A DNA stretch of 64,000 nucleotides, from assembly GCA_038239485.1 (NCBI GenBank), contig JBBSET010000003.1:1-64000 (forward strand), read 5' to 3'. The DNA is from DASQEH01 sp038239485 (lineage in GTDB: Bacteria; Actinomycetota; Actinomycetes; Propionibacteriales; Nocardioidaceae). Within the stretch, counting starts at the first letter, position 1; each line of letters starts with the position of its first letter. The position numbers and the translations under genes are program-made. The notes beneath the pieces were generated by a model that was not told the DNA's origin, did not search any database, and worked only from the letters and a program-made list of their open reading frames with translations. Below, piece after piece: positions 24,932 through 33,535 of the stretch.

Positions 24932-25816
24932 ATGCCAGATCTTCCCCGGGTGCCCGGCCCCTTGGTCGTGCCAGGCTCCGGCGGCCTCGGCCTGGCAACC
25001 TGGCAGAGGGGTGGGACCGGCCCTGCGATCGTGTTCGTCCACGGCTTCCCCGACACGCACGCGCTGTGGGACAGCGTCATCGGCAGGCTGTCGGATCGGT
25101 TCCGCTGCATCAGCTACGACGTGCGGGGCGCCGGCTCCTCCGGGGTTCCGGCAAGCCGGGAGGGGTACCGGCTCACCCATCTCGTCGGCGACCTGGTCGC
25201 CGTCCTGGACGCGTACTCCCCCGATGCACCGGTCCATCTCGTCGCGCACGACTGGGGCTCGATCCAGGCCTGGGACGCGGTCGTCCGAGAGTCGTCGGAC
25301 CCCCGGCTGCGGGGAAGGATCGCGTCCTACACGTCGATCAGCGGACCTTGCCTGCACCATGTCGATGCCTTCGCCGCCTCGGCGAGACGCGGTGGCTGGG
25401 CACGCAGGCGCGAGGCGCTCGGCCAGCTGGGGCACTCCTGGTACGTCTACGCCTTCCACGTCCCGTTGCTGCCCGAGCTGTTCATGCGTGGCATCAACGG
25501 GTGGGCCCCACACAGCGCCGGCCGCTCGGTCCACTTCGCCGAGACGCTGACCGATGACGCGGTCAACGGCCTGGAGCTCTACCGCGCCAACATCTTCCAC
25601 CGGGAGCCGGTGCCGGGTGGGCCGCGCACCTCGCTGCCCGTGCAGCTCGTCGTACCGCTGCGCGACCGCTACGTGACTCCAGTCGTGCTCCGTAATGTCG
25701 ACCGGTTCGCCAGCGACCTGACCCGGGTCGAGATCGACGCCGGGCACTGGGTCGCACGCACGCACCCCGAGGAGGTTGCCGCACTGGTCGATGACTTCGT
25801 CACATCCCACGAATGA
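24932..25816 (+). CDS. alpha/beta hydrolase, epoxide-hydrolase-like
   Basis: A 294-residue alpha/beta hydrolase. It has the oxyanion HGFPD motif, SYDVRGAGSSG, the nucleophile elbow AHDWGS with Asp as nucleophile, and the catalytic His in EIDAGHWV. Asp at the elbow places it with epoxide hydrolases and haloalkane dehalogenases; relatives include the N-terminal part of EphD-type hydrolase-reductase fusions. The substrate is unknown. The frame directly abuts the broken thiamine-enzyme gene that follows. Confidence 0.82.
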   Translation: MPDLPRVPGPLVVPGSGGLGLATWQRGGTGPAIVFVHGFPDTHALWDSVIGRLSDRFRCISYDVRGAGSSGVPASREGYRLTHLVGDLVAVLDAYSPDAPVHLVAHDWGSIQAWDAVVRESSDPRLRGRIASYTSISGPCLHHVDAFAASARRGGWARRREALGQLGHSWYVYAFHVPLLPELFMRGINGWAPHSAGRSVHFAETLTDDAVNGLELYRANIFHREPVPGGPRTSLPVQLVVPLRDRYVTPVVLRNVDRFASDLTRVEIDAGHWVARTHPEEVAALVDDFVTSHE

Positions 25817-25817
25817 C

Positions 25818-26665
25818 GTGTTCGACCGGTCGCCGGTGGGGAACTGGGACACGTACGCGGACTGGGTCGCGAAGCAGCGCAAGCTCGCTGACCCGGACCA
25901 CGAGGCCAGACCGTCCGGCCTGCTGCGACGGATCGTCGACAACCCCGAGAAACGGATCCGCCCTGAGCTGCTGGCGGCATGCGTCGACCGGCATGCCGCC
26001 GACGACGCGATCTTCACCTCCGACACCGGCATGGCGACGGTCTGGCTCTCGCGCTTCCTGACGATGCGGGGCACGAGGCGGCTGCTCGGCTCCTACAACC
26101 TCGGCTCGATGGCCAACGCGATGCCGCAGGCGCTGGGCGCTCAGGCGCTGGACCGCAACCGGCAGGTGGTGGCCTTCTGCGGCGACGCGGGCTCACCATG
26201 CTGCTCGGGGATCTGCTCACCGCGGTCAGCGCCGAGCTACCGGTCACTTTCGTCGTGTTCGACAACGGGCGTCTCGGCATGGTCAAGCTCGAACCGGAAG
26301 GAGGTGGCCTGCCGGAGTTCGGCACCATCCTGCACAACCCTGATCTGGCGGCGGTCGCCACCGCGATGGGCTTGGTCGGCATCCGGGTGAGCGAGCCGGG
26401 CGACGTCGACGACGCCGTCCGCCGGGCGCTGAGCACACCGGGGCCGGTACTGCTCGACGTCGTCACGAACGCCGAGGAGGTCGCCCTGCCACCAAGGACG
26501 ACTGCAACCGAGGCCTGGGGATTCGCGATCGCAAAGATGAAGCAAGGCCGGGTCAGCCAGGGGTCGTCGGCGCGGGGGTCGTCGGCGCGGGGGTCGTCGG
26601 CGCGGGGGTCGTCGGCGCGGGGGTCGTCTCCGAAGCGTCGTCATCGGGAGCCATCGCCGCGTTGA
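25818..26665 (+). pseudogene. truncated, frameshifted pyruvate dehydrogenase (quinone)-like gene
   Basis: The C-terminal half of a PoxB-type thiamine-diphosphate enzyme is recognisable: SPVGNWDTYADWVAKQRKLADP, then TGMATVWLSRF and LGSMANAMPQALGAQALDRNRQVVAFCGDAG in one frame. From about 26191 the match continues one frame over: LTMLLGDLLTAVSAELPVTFVVFDNGRLGMVKLE. One missing C in the GDGGLTM motif explains the shift. The N-terminal 300 or more residues are absent and no start is convincing. After AIAKMKQG the frame runs into 15-bp repeats shared with the convergent B12-protein gene. It is most likely non-functional, barring a sequencing error. Confidence 0.85.
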
Positions 26666-27035
26666 CCCATTCGACGACGTCACGGGTCTTGGTACCCGGG
26701 GTGAAGATGCGGGCCACCCCGACATCGGCGAGCAGAGGGATGTCGGCCTCGGGGATGATCCCGCCACCGAAGACCAGGATGTCAGTCGCGTCTCGCTCCT
26801 CGAGGAGCTTCATCAGCTTGGTGAACAGCGTCATGTGAGCGCCGGACAGCACGGAGAGGCCGATGATGTCGGCGTCCTCCTGGATCGCGGTCTCGACGAT
26901 CTGCTCGGGAGTCTGGTGCAGGCCGGTGTAGATGATCTCCATCCCGGCGTCGCGCAGCGCGCGAGCGATCACTTTCGCTCCCCGGTCGTGGCCGTCCAGG
27001 CCGGGCTTCGCGATCACGATACGAGTCGGTGCCAT
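26553..27035 (-). CDS. cobalamin-binding protein, methylmalonyl-CoA mutase C-terminal type
   Basis: A 160-residue protein. Residues about 4-128 form the B12-binding domain of methylmalonyl-CoA mutase and related mutases: KPGLDGHDRGAKVIARALRDAG (with the Asp-x-His cobalt-ligand motif), VLSGAHMTLF and VFGGGIIPEADI. In many actinobacteria this is a separate small mutase subunit; the large subunit is not in this window. The last 25 residues are four-plus copies of TTPAP, encoded by 15-bp repeats. GGAGGTGG lies eight bases before the ATG. It overlaps the decayed poxB-like frame by 113 bases, tail to tail. Confidence 0.9.
   Translation of the reverse strand: MAPTRIVIAKPGLDGHDRGAKVIARALRDAGMEIIYTGLHQTPEQIVETAIQEDADIIGLSVLSGAHMTLFTKLMKLLEERDATDILVFGGGIIPEADIPLLADVGVARIFTPGTKTRDVVEWVNAAMAPDDDASETTPAPTTPAPTTPAPTTPAPTTPG
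26561..26628. repeat. 15-bp tandem repeat, 4.5 copies
   Basis: GGGTCGTCGGCGCGG is repeated exactly at 26561, 26576, 26591 and 26606, with a partial fifth copy. On the minus strand it encodes the TTPAP tail of the B12-binding protein; on the plus strand it encodes GSSAR at the end of the broken poxB-like frame. Perfect copies point to recent expansion. Confidence 0.95.
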
Positions 27036-27337
27036 CGGTTGACCACCTCCAAGCCGCCGCGGGCCGGGCCACGCGACATGTCGTCCCTTGGCACCCTAAC
27101 GAACCCCGGCCGCTGCCCGCGCGAACGGCCTGGACCGGTACGAGACAGACGCGATGTCGACCACGTCTTCATCGGATGATTTGGGTCCTCCTGGTCGGTT
27201 CGCGAAGTTTCGAGGTCCTCGGCGCGCGAGCTCTGATGACCCAGCTCACCGAGTCTCATCACAACCTGTCACGATCCACAACCGTCTCGCTGGTCGATTT
27301 TCCCTTCCGCAACGGTTTCGGTAGTGTCGGGCGCTCC

Positions 27338-27359
27338 CGTTACCTTGTCGTTACCTTGT
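27338..27359 (+). repeat. 11-bp direct repeat upstream of the M23 peptidase
   Basis: CGTTACCTTGT occurs twice in direct succession, ending 20 bases before the GTG of the peptidase gene. The whole 343-base gap 27036-27378 holds no gene. I looked for the c-di-AMP (ydaO) riboswitch that precedes many actinobacterial cell-wall hydrolases and did not recognise its conserved segments. The repeat may overlap the promoter. Confidence 0.6.
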
Positions 27360-27378
27360 TGGTAGGAGCACCGCCGGC

Positions 27379-28278
27379 GTGTCGTCGCATCGATCCACGA
27401 GTCGGCGTCCGACGTCGACGTCACCGGCCACCGATGGGCTTCGCAGGGCGACGACACGACGACGCCGGATCACGCTGTCCACCGCCTCCGCCATCGGTGG
27501 CGTCGCGCTGCTCGTGACCGGCATCGGAGCCGCCGCGGCCAACCACCTGATTCCCACCGGTCAACACCCCAGCAGGGTGGTGACAAACCCCGCTCCGACG
27601 GGATACAGCCCCTACCTCGCCGAGCGGTCTCCCTCGGCCGGTGGGGGCCAGGGCACGGACTCCGTCAGTCGCTCAGGAGCCCGTCCCGGCCTCACCCCGT
27701 CGAGGACGTCGGCCGGCATCACGCGGTCCGACGGCACCCTGGCGGCCTCGAACGGCACCCGCTCCGCGGACCTGGTCGCCGCTGCGACCAGAGCGGCGGC
27801 GCTGCGCGCGGTGAGTCTGCAGGCGGCCGACGCCGACGCGGAGAGCTATGCCAAGCAGCTGAAGACCAACGCCTGGGTGCTGCCGACCAGCGGCTTCCAC
27901 ATCACGGAGTGGTTCGGAGTTCCCGGACCCTACTGGGCGACCGGGTACCACACCGGGATCGACTTCGCCACCGCTTACGGGACGCCGGTCGTCGCCGTGC
28001 AGGACGCCACCGTCTTCCAGACGGGGTGGGACGGGGCGTACGGGAACCAGATCAGGCTGCAGCTCGGCAACGGCGACCAGGTTTGGTACAACCACCTGAG
28101 CGCGATCGGGGTCACCAAGGGCCAGCAGGTCCGCCGGGGCCAGCTGCTCGGCCGGGTCGGCGAGACGGGCAACGCGTTCGGCTACCACCTGCACTTCGAG
28201 TACCGGCTGGCCAAGGACCTGACGCTGGCGGTCGATCCGAAGCCGTTCTTCGCCGCACACGGCATCGTCTTGCACTGA
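27379..28278 (+). CDS. M23 (LytM-type) peptidoglycan endopeptidase
   Basis: A 299-residue exported protein. A basic N-terminus (RRRRIT) is followed by one hydrophobic helix (about 35-54), a signal anchor or signal peptide, then a Ser/Thr/Gly-rich linker. The C-terminal M23 domain (about 165-299) has zinc ligands HTGIDF (H-x3-D) and HLHFE (H-x-H). It should cleave peptide cross-links in the cell wall. The GTG at 27379 has GGTAGGAG ten bases upstream. Genes of this type commonly neighbour pcrA in actinobacteria. Confidence 0.92.
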   Translation: MSSHRSTSRRPTSTSPATDGLRRATTRRRRITLSTASAIGGVALLVTGIGAAAANHLIPTGQHPSRVVTNPAPTGYSPYLAERSPSAGGGQGTDSVSRSGARPGLTPSRTSAGITRSDGTLAASNGTRSADLVAAATRAAALRAVSLQAADADAESYAKQLKTNAWVLPTSGFHITEWFGVPGPYWATGYHTGIDFATAYGTPVVAVQDATVFQTGWDGAYGNQIRLQLGNGDQVWYNHLSAIGVTKGQQVRRGQLLGRVGETGNAFGYHLHFEYRLAKDLTLAVDPKPFFAAHGIVLH

Positions 28279-28372
28279 CCGTCCCGAAGGCAGCCGAGGC
28301 TGCTCGGCCAGAGCCCCAGCGGCACGGCGTACACAGCGATCTGTCGGCCCCGACACGTAGCATGAGGCAGAC

Positions 28373-30793
28373 ATGCCTGCGCTGTTCTCGCTGCCCCCGC
28401 TCGTCGATCCGGACCAGCCGTCGCCATCGGTCGACGAGCCCGGCCGCCGCCATCACCCCACCCCCGACGAGCTGCTCGAGGGGCTCAACCCGTCCCAGCG
28501 GGCGGCTGTCACCTACCAGGGTCCCGCCCTACTTGTCGTGGCGGGCGCCGGCTCCGGCAAGACCCGCGTCCTGACCCGCCGGATCGCCTGGCTGCTGGCT
28601 GAGCGAGGCGCACATCCCGGCTCGATCCTGGCCATCACCTTCACCAACAAGGCGGCCGCCGAGATGAAGGAGCGGGTCGCCGAGCTGGTGGGTGGTCGCG
28701 CCAAGATCATGTGGGTCTCGACATTCCACTCCTCCTGTGTCCGGATCCTCCGCAAGGAGGTCAGCCGACTTGGCTTCGGCTCGAACTTCTCGATCTACGA
28801 CGACGCCGACGCCCGCCGGCTGATGACGCTCGTCTGCCGCGACCTGGACCTGGACCCGAAGCGCTATGCCCCTCGGGCGGTGCTCAACTGGGTGAGCAAC
28901 TGCAAGAACGAGCTGCAGGACCCTTCAGCGGCAACCGCCGACTCGCACAACCACCTCGAGCGCACCTACGCGGAGTGCTACACGACCTACCAGTCACGGC
29001 TGCGCGCGGCGAACGCCTTGGACTTCGACGACCTGATCATGACGACCGTGCAGCTGCTGCAGCGGTTTCCCGAGGTGCGAGAGACGTACCGGCGCCGGTT
29101 CCGCCATGTGCTCGTCGACGAGTACCAGGACACCAACCACGCGCAGTACATGCTGATCCGGGAGCTCTGCGGACCAGGTGCGCCGAAGCGGACCGCCGAC
29201 GGCGAGGTGGTCGGGGCCGGCCCCGACCAGGTGCCGGTGCCCGCCGCGGCGCCGGGCGAGCTGATGGTGGTCGGTGACGCGGACCAGTCCATCTATGCGT
29301 TCCGCGGCGCGAACATCCGCAACATCATGCAGTTCGAAGAGGACTTCCCGAACGCCAAGACCGTGCTGCTGGAACAGAACTACCGATCCACCCAGAACAT
29401 TCTCAGCGCTGCCAACGCGGTCATCTCGCAGAACAAGGCACGGAAGGACAAGAACCTCTGGTCCGAGGCCGGCGACGGCGAGCTCATCATCGGGTACGTC
29501 GCCGACAACGAGCACGACGAGGCGCAGTTCGTCGCCGAGGAGATCGACCGGCTGACCGACGAGGACCTCGCGAGACCTGGCGAGGTGGCCATCTTCTACC
29601 GCACCAACGCCCAGAGCAGGGTCTTCGAGGAGGTCTTCATCCGAGTCGGCCTGCCCTACAAGGTGGTGGGGGGTGTCCGGTTCTACGAGCGGCGCGAGGT
29701 TCGAGACGTGCTCGCCTACCTGCGCATGCTCGTCAACCCAGAGGACACCGTCTCGTTGCGCCGGATCCTCAACGTGCCCAAGCGTGGCATCGGCGAACGG
29801 GCGCAGGCCTGCGTCGACGTCCTCGCCCAACGGTCGCAGACGTCGTACTGGCAGGCGCTGCAAGCCGCCGCAGACGCTCCCGGTATCGCGACCAGGTCGC
29901 TCAGGAACATCGAGTCGTTCGTCACGATGATCTCGTCGTTGCAGCAGCTGGTGGCCGAGGGCGCTCGGCCCGACGACATCGTCGACGAGGTCCTGACGAG
30001 GTCCGGCTACCTCGCCGAGCTCGAGGCGTCGACCGATCCGCAGGACGAGACCCGGGTGGAGAACCTGGGCGAGCTGGTAGCCGTGGCGCGGGAGTTCGCC
30101 GACGAGCGTGAGGAGGCCACGTTGGCGGAGTTCCTCGAGCGGGTGGCCCTGGTCGCCGACTCCGACCAGATCCCCGACGACGACGAGGCGGGCGGTGTGG
30201 TCACGCTGATGACGCTGCACACCGCGAAGGGCCTGGAGTTCCCGGTCGTCTTCCTGACCGGACTCGAGGACGGCATCTTCCCGCACGCTCGGGCGCTCGG
30301 TGACGCCGCCGAGCTCGAGGAGGAGCGTCGGCTGGCCTACGTCGGGCTGACGAGGGCGCAGCAGCGGCTGTACGTGTCGCGGGCGATGGTCCGGTCCGCC
30401 TGGGGCGCCCCCCAGCACAACCCGCCGTCGCGCTTCCTGGAGGAGCTGCCCACCACGTTGCTGGACTGGAAGCGCACCGAGTCCGCCGAGGCAAGGTGGC
30501 GGAACTCGTCGGCGTCGTCGCGCTATGCGGCGTCCGGTGACGGGTACATCTCGAGGGTGGCGGCGAGCCCGGTGACGACGAGCCGTCGCACCCTCCCGGC
30601 CGCCAAGCCGACCGCCGGGACCCGGCCGGTGCCATCGCTCGCGGCCGGTGACCGCGTCGTCCACGACACCTTCGGGATGGGCACGGTCGTCACGGTCGAC
30701 GGCGTGGGCGACAAGGCCGTCGCGTCGGTGGACTTCGGCTCAGGCGGCGTGAAGCGTCTGCTCCTTCGGTACTCACCTGTCGAGAAACTCTAG
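28373..30793 (+). CDS. pcrA: ATP-dependent DNA helicase PcrA/UvrD
   Basis: An 806-residue superfamily 1A helicase. It has Walker A GAGSGKT at about residue 60, TFTNKAAAEMKERV, the DEYQDTNHAQY Walker B, GDADQSIYAFRGA, and the C-terminal motifs TLHTAKGLEFPVVFLTG and EEERRLAYVGLTRA. A Tudor-like C-terminal segment (GDRVVHDTFGMGTVV) ends the protein, as in PcrA of Gram-positives. It unwinds DNA 3' to 5' in nucleotide excision repair and replication restart. It lies 95 bases after the M23 gene. Confidence 0.96.
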   Translation: MPALFSLPPLVDPDQPSPSVDEPGRRHHPTPDELLEGLNPSQRAAVTYQGPALLVVAGAGSGKTRVLTRRIAWLLAERGAHPGSILAITFTNKAAAEMKERVAELVGGRAKIMWVSTFHSSCVRILRKEVSRLGFGSNFSIYDDADARRLMTLVCRDLDLDPKRYAPRAVLNWVSNCKNELQDPSAATADSHNHLERTYAECYTTYQSRLRAANALDFDDLIMTTVQLLQRFPEVRETYRRRFRHVLVDEYQDTNHAQYMLIRELCGPGAPKRTADGEVVGAGPDQVPVPAAAPGELMVVGDADQSIYAFRGANIRNIMQFEEDFPNAKTVLLEQNYRSTQNILSAANAVISQNKARKDKNLWSEAGDGELIIGYVADNEHDEAQFVAEEIDRLTDEDLARPGEVAIFYRTNAQSRVFEEVFIRVGLPYKVVGGVRFYERREVRDVLAYLRMLVNPEDTVSLRRILNVPKRGIGERAQACVDVLAQRSQTSYWQALQAAADAPGIATRSLRNIESFVTMISSLQQLVAEGARPDDIVDEVLTRSGYLAELEASTDPQDETRVENLGELVAVAREFADEREEATLAEFLERVALVADSDQIPDDDEAGGVVTLMTLHTAKGLEFPVVFLTGLEDGIFPHARALGDAAELEEERRLAYVGLTRAQQRLYVSRAMVRSAWGAPQHNPPSRFLEELPTTLLDWKRTESAEARWRNSSASSRYAASGDGYISRVAASPVTTSRRTLPAAKPTAGTRPVPSLAAGDRVVHDTFGMGTVVTVDGVGDKAVASVDFGSGGVKRLLLRYSPVEKL

Positions 30794-30872
30794 AACCTGC
30801 CGCCATGGCTCATGGCTGGCTCTTTACCGTGGGGCACGCCCCGGGGACTTGGGTCGAACTGGCTGTGGCAGG

Positions 30873-31214
30873 TCAGGTCGCGACGGCAACGGCGACATCG
30901 GCGAGGGTCAGCAGCAGGATGGCGTTGAACAATCCCGCCGGGACGCCACGTTTGGCACGGTTGACCCAGCACAGCACGGCGACCACCACACCGATGCCGA
31001 ACTTGACGGCCACCCGGCTCGAGTCGACGGACTGGTCCAAACCCTCCTGGACACCGACCAGGCCGATCCCACTGATGACCAGGGAGAGAGCGCCGTAGAG
31101 CATGGCGGCGTTGATCACCTTGACCGTGTCGCGTGCCTGGACCAGCCCGCCACCGAACAGGGCGCCGAAGCCGACCAGGTGGAGGAACAGGACGACGTCC
31201 AGGAGAACGTGCAC
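30873..31214 (-). CDS. small polytopic membrane protein
   Basis: A 113-residue protein with four predicted transmembrane helices (about 3-22, 36-54, 67-85, 92-112) and short loops. It begins MHVLLDVVLFLHLVGFGALFGGG, which resembles small actinobacterial integral membrane proteins without known function. The ATG at 31214 immediately follows the stop of the acetyltransferase gene, so the two are probably co-expressed. It converges on pcrA with an 80-base gap. Confidence 0.75.
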   Translation of the reverse strand: MHVLLDVVLFLHLVGFGALFGGGLVQARDTVKVINAAMLYGALSLVISGIGLVGVQEGLDQSVDSSRVAVKFGIGVVVAVLCWVNRAKRGVPAGLFNAILLLTLADVAVAVAT

Positions 31215-31496
31215 CTAGGACGCCTTTACCAGGTCTTGGTAGTCGCGATGGCGGTCGATGTAGAACTCGACGAACGGGCAGAGCGGCACGACCACTCGGC
31301 CATCGGCCCTGATCTGGTCCAGCGCGGCCCTGACCAGCTCCTGGCCGTGTCCGCGGCTGCCGTATGCGCGGTCGATCTCGGTGTGCGGAGTCGTCACGGT
31401 GTCTCCGTCGAGGTGATAGGTCATGAACCCGATGCGCTCACCGTCCACGAAGATCTCGTATCGCGACTGCTCGCGGTTGTTGCTGACCTCGCTCAT
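31215..31496 (-). CDS. GNAT-like small N-acetyltransferase
   Basis: A 93-residue protein of the YjdJ/COG2388 type, a minimal GNAT fold: YEIFVDGERIGFMTYHLDGD, then the acetyl-CoA loop DRAYGSRGHGQELVRAALDQIR and VPLCPFVEFYIDRH. Members acetylate unknown small molecules or protein termini. ATG 31496 is used because family similarity starts there; the open frame extends 15 codons further without a ribosome binding site. It lies 17 bases after the response-regulator gene and abuts the membrane protein gene. Confidence 0.85.
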   Translation of the reverse strand: MSEVSNNREQSRYEIFVDGERIGFMTYHLDGDTVTTPHTEIDRAYGSRGHGQELVRAALDQIRADGRVVVPLCPFVEFYIDRHRDYQDLVKAS

Positions 31497-31513
31497 GGCA
31501 CCATCATGTCGCC

Positions 31514-32158
31514 TCAGAGCAGCCGGCGTTCGGAGGCCCAACGGGTGAGCTCGTGTCGGTTCGACAGCTGAAGCTTTCGGAGCACGCTCGACACATGCGT
31601 CTCGACGGTCTTGACGGAGATGAACAGCGTGGAGGCCACTTCCTTGTAGGCGTAGCCGCGGGCGATCAGCCGCATCACCTCGCGCTCGCGCTCGGTCAGC
31701 CGGTTCAGGTCCTCGTCCACCGCCGCGATCTCGATCTGGCCGGCGAAGGCGTCGAGCACGAAGCCCGCGAGGCGCGGGGAGAAGACGGCGTCGCCGTCAC
31801 TGACCCGCTGTATCGCCGCTGCCAGCCCGTCGCCGGTGATGCTCTTGGTCACGTATCCGCGAGCGCCACCCCTGATGATGGCGACCACGTCCTCGGCCGC
31901 GTCCGAGACGCTCAACGCGAGGAAGTTGACGCCAGGCAGGCGCGCACCGATCTGCCGGAGCACTTCGGCTCCGCCTCCGCCTGGCAGGTGGACGTCGAGG
32001 AGGACGACGTCGGGCACCTCGGCCAGGATCACGGCCACCGCGGAGTCGACATCGCCCGCCTGTGCCACCACGTCGACCGACGTCCCCAGCTCGGCCTTGA
32101 CGCCGGTACGGAACATCACGTGGTCGTCGACGATCACGACGCGGAGCGGTACTCCCAT
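31514..32158 (-). CDS. NarL/LuxR-family response regulator
   Basis: A 214-residue regulator. The receiver domain (about 5-120) has acidic VDDH, the phosphorylated Asp in VVLLDVHLPG and Lys in YVTKSI. A LuxR helix-turn-helix (about 150-210) follows: LTEREREVMRLIARGYAYKEVASTLFISVKTVETHVSSVLRKL. The ATG overlaps the stop of the PspC-containing kinase gene, giving a cotranscribed two-component pair. The likely targets include the divergent PspC membrane-protein genes. Confidence 0.95.
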   Translation of the reverse strand: MGVPLRVVIVDDHVMFRTGVKAELGTSVDVVAQAGDVDSAVAVILAEVPDVVLLDVHLPGGGGAEVLRQIGARLPGVNFLALSVSDAAEDVVAIIRGGARGYVTKSITGDGLAAAIQRVSDGDAVFSPRLAGFVLDAFAGQIEIAAVDEDLNRLTEREREVMRLIARGYAYKEVASTLFISVKTVETHVSSVLRKLQLSNRHELTRWASERRLL

Positions 32159-33393
32159 CAGCCCTCCTGCCGGTTGGCCAGTGGTAGCCAGATCCGGACC
32201 TCGGTGCCGGACCCCGGGCTCGTCGTGATCTCGGCGCGACCTCCATGGCGGGCCATCCGATCCATGATCGAGCCCCTCACCCCGCGACGGTCCGACGGCA
32301 CGTCTGCCAGCACGAACCCGGCGCCGCGGTCGCGCACGCCGACCTCGACCTGGTCCGGTTGGACCTCCGCATAGACGTCGATCCGCTCGGCCCCCGCGTG
32401 CCGGGCGGCGTTGACCATCGCCTCACGGCTCGCCGCCACCAGCGCCTTCAGCCCCTCGTCCACCACTGCGTCACCCACGACGACCAGCTCGACAGGAACC
32501 CGATGAGTCTCCTCGACCTCGGCCGCAACCTCCCGTAGGACCACCTTGAAGGTCGCCTCGCTCGGGCCGACCGGGTCGAACAGCCACGTCCGGAGCTCTC
32601 GCTCCTGCGTCCGCGCCAGCTGGACGACGGTCTGCGGGTCACCTGCCTGGCGCTGGATCAGCGCCAGCGTCTGGAGCACCGAGTCGTGCAGGTGTGCGGC
32701 GACGTCGGCGCGTTCCTCGCCACGGATCCGCTCGCTGCGCTCGCGCTGGAGATCGCGGGTCAGACGCAGCAGCCACGGACCGAGGACGAGCACGGCGCCG
32801 ACCAGCGCCAATGCGACCACCATCGCCACTGTGGCCACCGAGCCGAGGTGCGCCTGGACGAGCGCCAGCCACGCGGCGGCGCCGATCAGCAGCGTGCCGG
32901 AGCCTACTCGCAGCCACTCCGGCCAGCCACTGTGCCTGCCCCGCCAGGTGGCCCGGTCGGTGTCGTCGGACTGCCACCAGAGCAGCATCGCCCCTGCTCC
33001 CGCGACGAGCAGCGGCCAGAACAACCGCGGGCTCACCCCCAGCCCGGCGTTCTGGAGGAATACGATGACCCCGAGGCCGACCAGGCATACCGACAGCGCG
33101 ACGCCGAGGTCGCGTGGCTGGCTGCCCGCTGACCCGGTGCGCAGCCCGCGCCGGGAGGCGGACGCGAGCCCCGGTGCCGTGCCGGCGGCGGCGTCGCGGA
33201 CGGGCAGCAGCGTCCACAGCGCGCCGTAGACCATCACCCCGAAGCCGCTGACCAGGGTGAGGGCGACGAAGCCGATCCGAACCGTACGTGCGCTCACCCC
33301 GAAGTGCCGGGCCAGGCCGGTCCCCACGCCGCCCAGCAGCCGGCCGTCCGGCTCCCGGAAGGCTCGACGCGGCTCGGACACTGGTTGGCTCAC
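32158..33393 (-). CDS. PspC-domain histidine kinase (NarL-type partner)
   Basis: A 411-residue membrane kinase. The N-terminal PspC domain (about 8-68; GRLLGGVGTGLARHFGVSARTVRIGFVAL) is followed by several transmembrane helices to about 210, a HisKA_3 dimerisation region with the phospho-His in AAHLHDSVLQTLALIQRQ, and a HATPase domain with DRGAGF. Kinases of this kind sense envelope stress in actinobacteria, and PspC domains suggest membrane damage as signal. The GTG at 33393 gives a start just before the PspC domain. A divergent PspC protein gene begins 143 bases away. Confidence 0.92.
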   Translation of the reverse strand: MSQPVSEPRRAFREPDGRLLGGVGTGLARHFGVSARTVRIGFVALTLVSGFGVMVYGALWTLLPVRDAAAGTAPGLASASRRGLRTGSAGSQPRDLGVALSVCLVGLGVIVFLQNAGLGVSPRLFWPLLVAGAGAMLLWWQSDDTDRATWRGRHSGWPEWLRVGSGTLLIGAAAWLALVQAHLGSVATVAMVVALALVGAVLVLGPWLLRLTRDLQRERSERIRGEERADVAAHLHDSVLQTLALIQRQAGDPQTVVQLARTQERELRTWLFDPVGPSEATFKVVLREVAAEVEETHRVPVELVVVGDAVVDEGLKALVAASREAMVNAARHAGAERIDVYAEVQPDQVEVGVRDRGAGFVLADVPSDRRGVRGSIMDRMARHGGRAEITTSPGSGTEVRIWLPLANRQEG

Positions 33394-33535
33394 GATGCCA
33401 TGATCTCGCCTTTCCAGGGCGCGGCACCATCGGTTGCAGCCCTGGCCGTACCCCGGGACCGTCTCAGGGACGGGCCGCCCGGATTCCGGGCGATCCCCGA
33501 TGGTGGCGGGGCTCGCGAGCCACCAGGCTCGAGGT

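Noticed and set aside
26561..26628. Possible CRISPR-like array
   Set aside because: Units are contiguous 15-mers without spacers and encode protein repeats, so this is a simple tandem repeat.
27036..27378. c-di-AMP (ydaO) riboswitch upstream of the M23 peptidase
   Set aside because: Expected from context, but the conserved sequence blocks were not seen on reading the region.
30794..30872. Terminator between pcrA and the convergent membrane protein gene
   Set aside because: Only a weak GGGG-CACG-CCCC hairpin is visible, too short to call.
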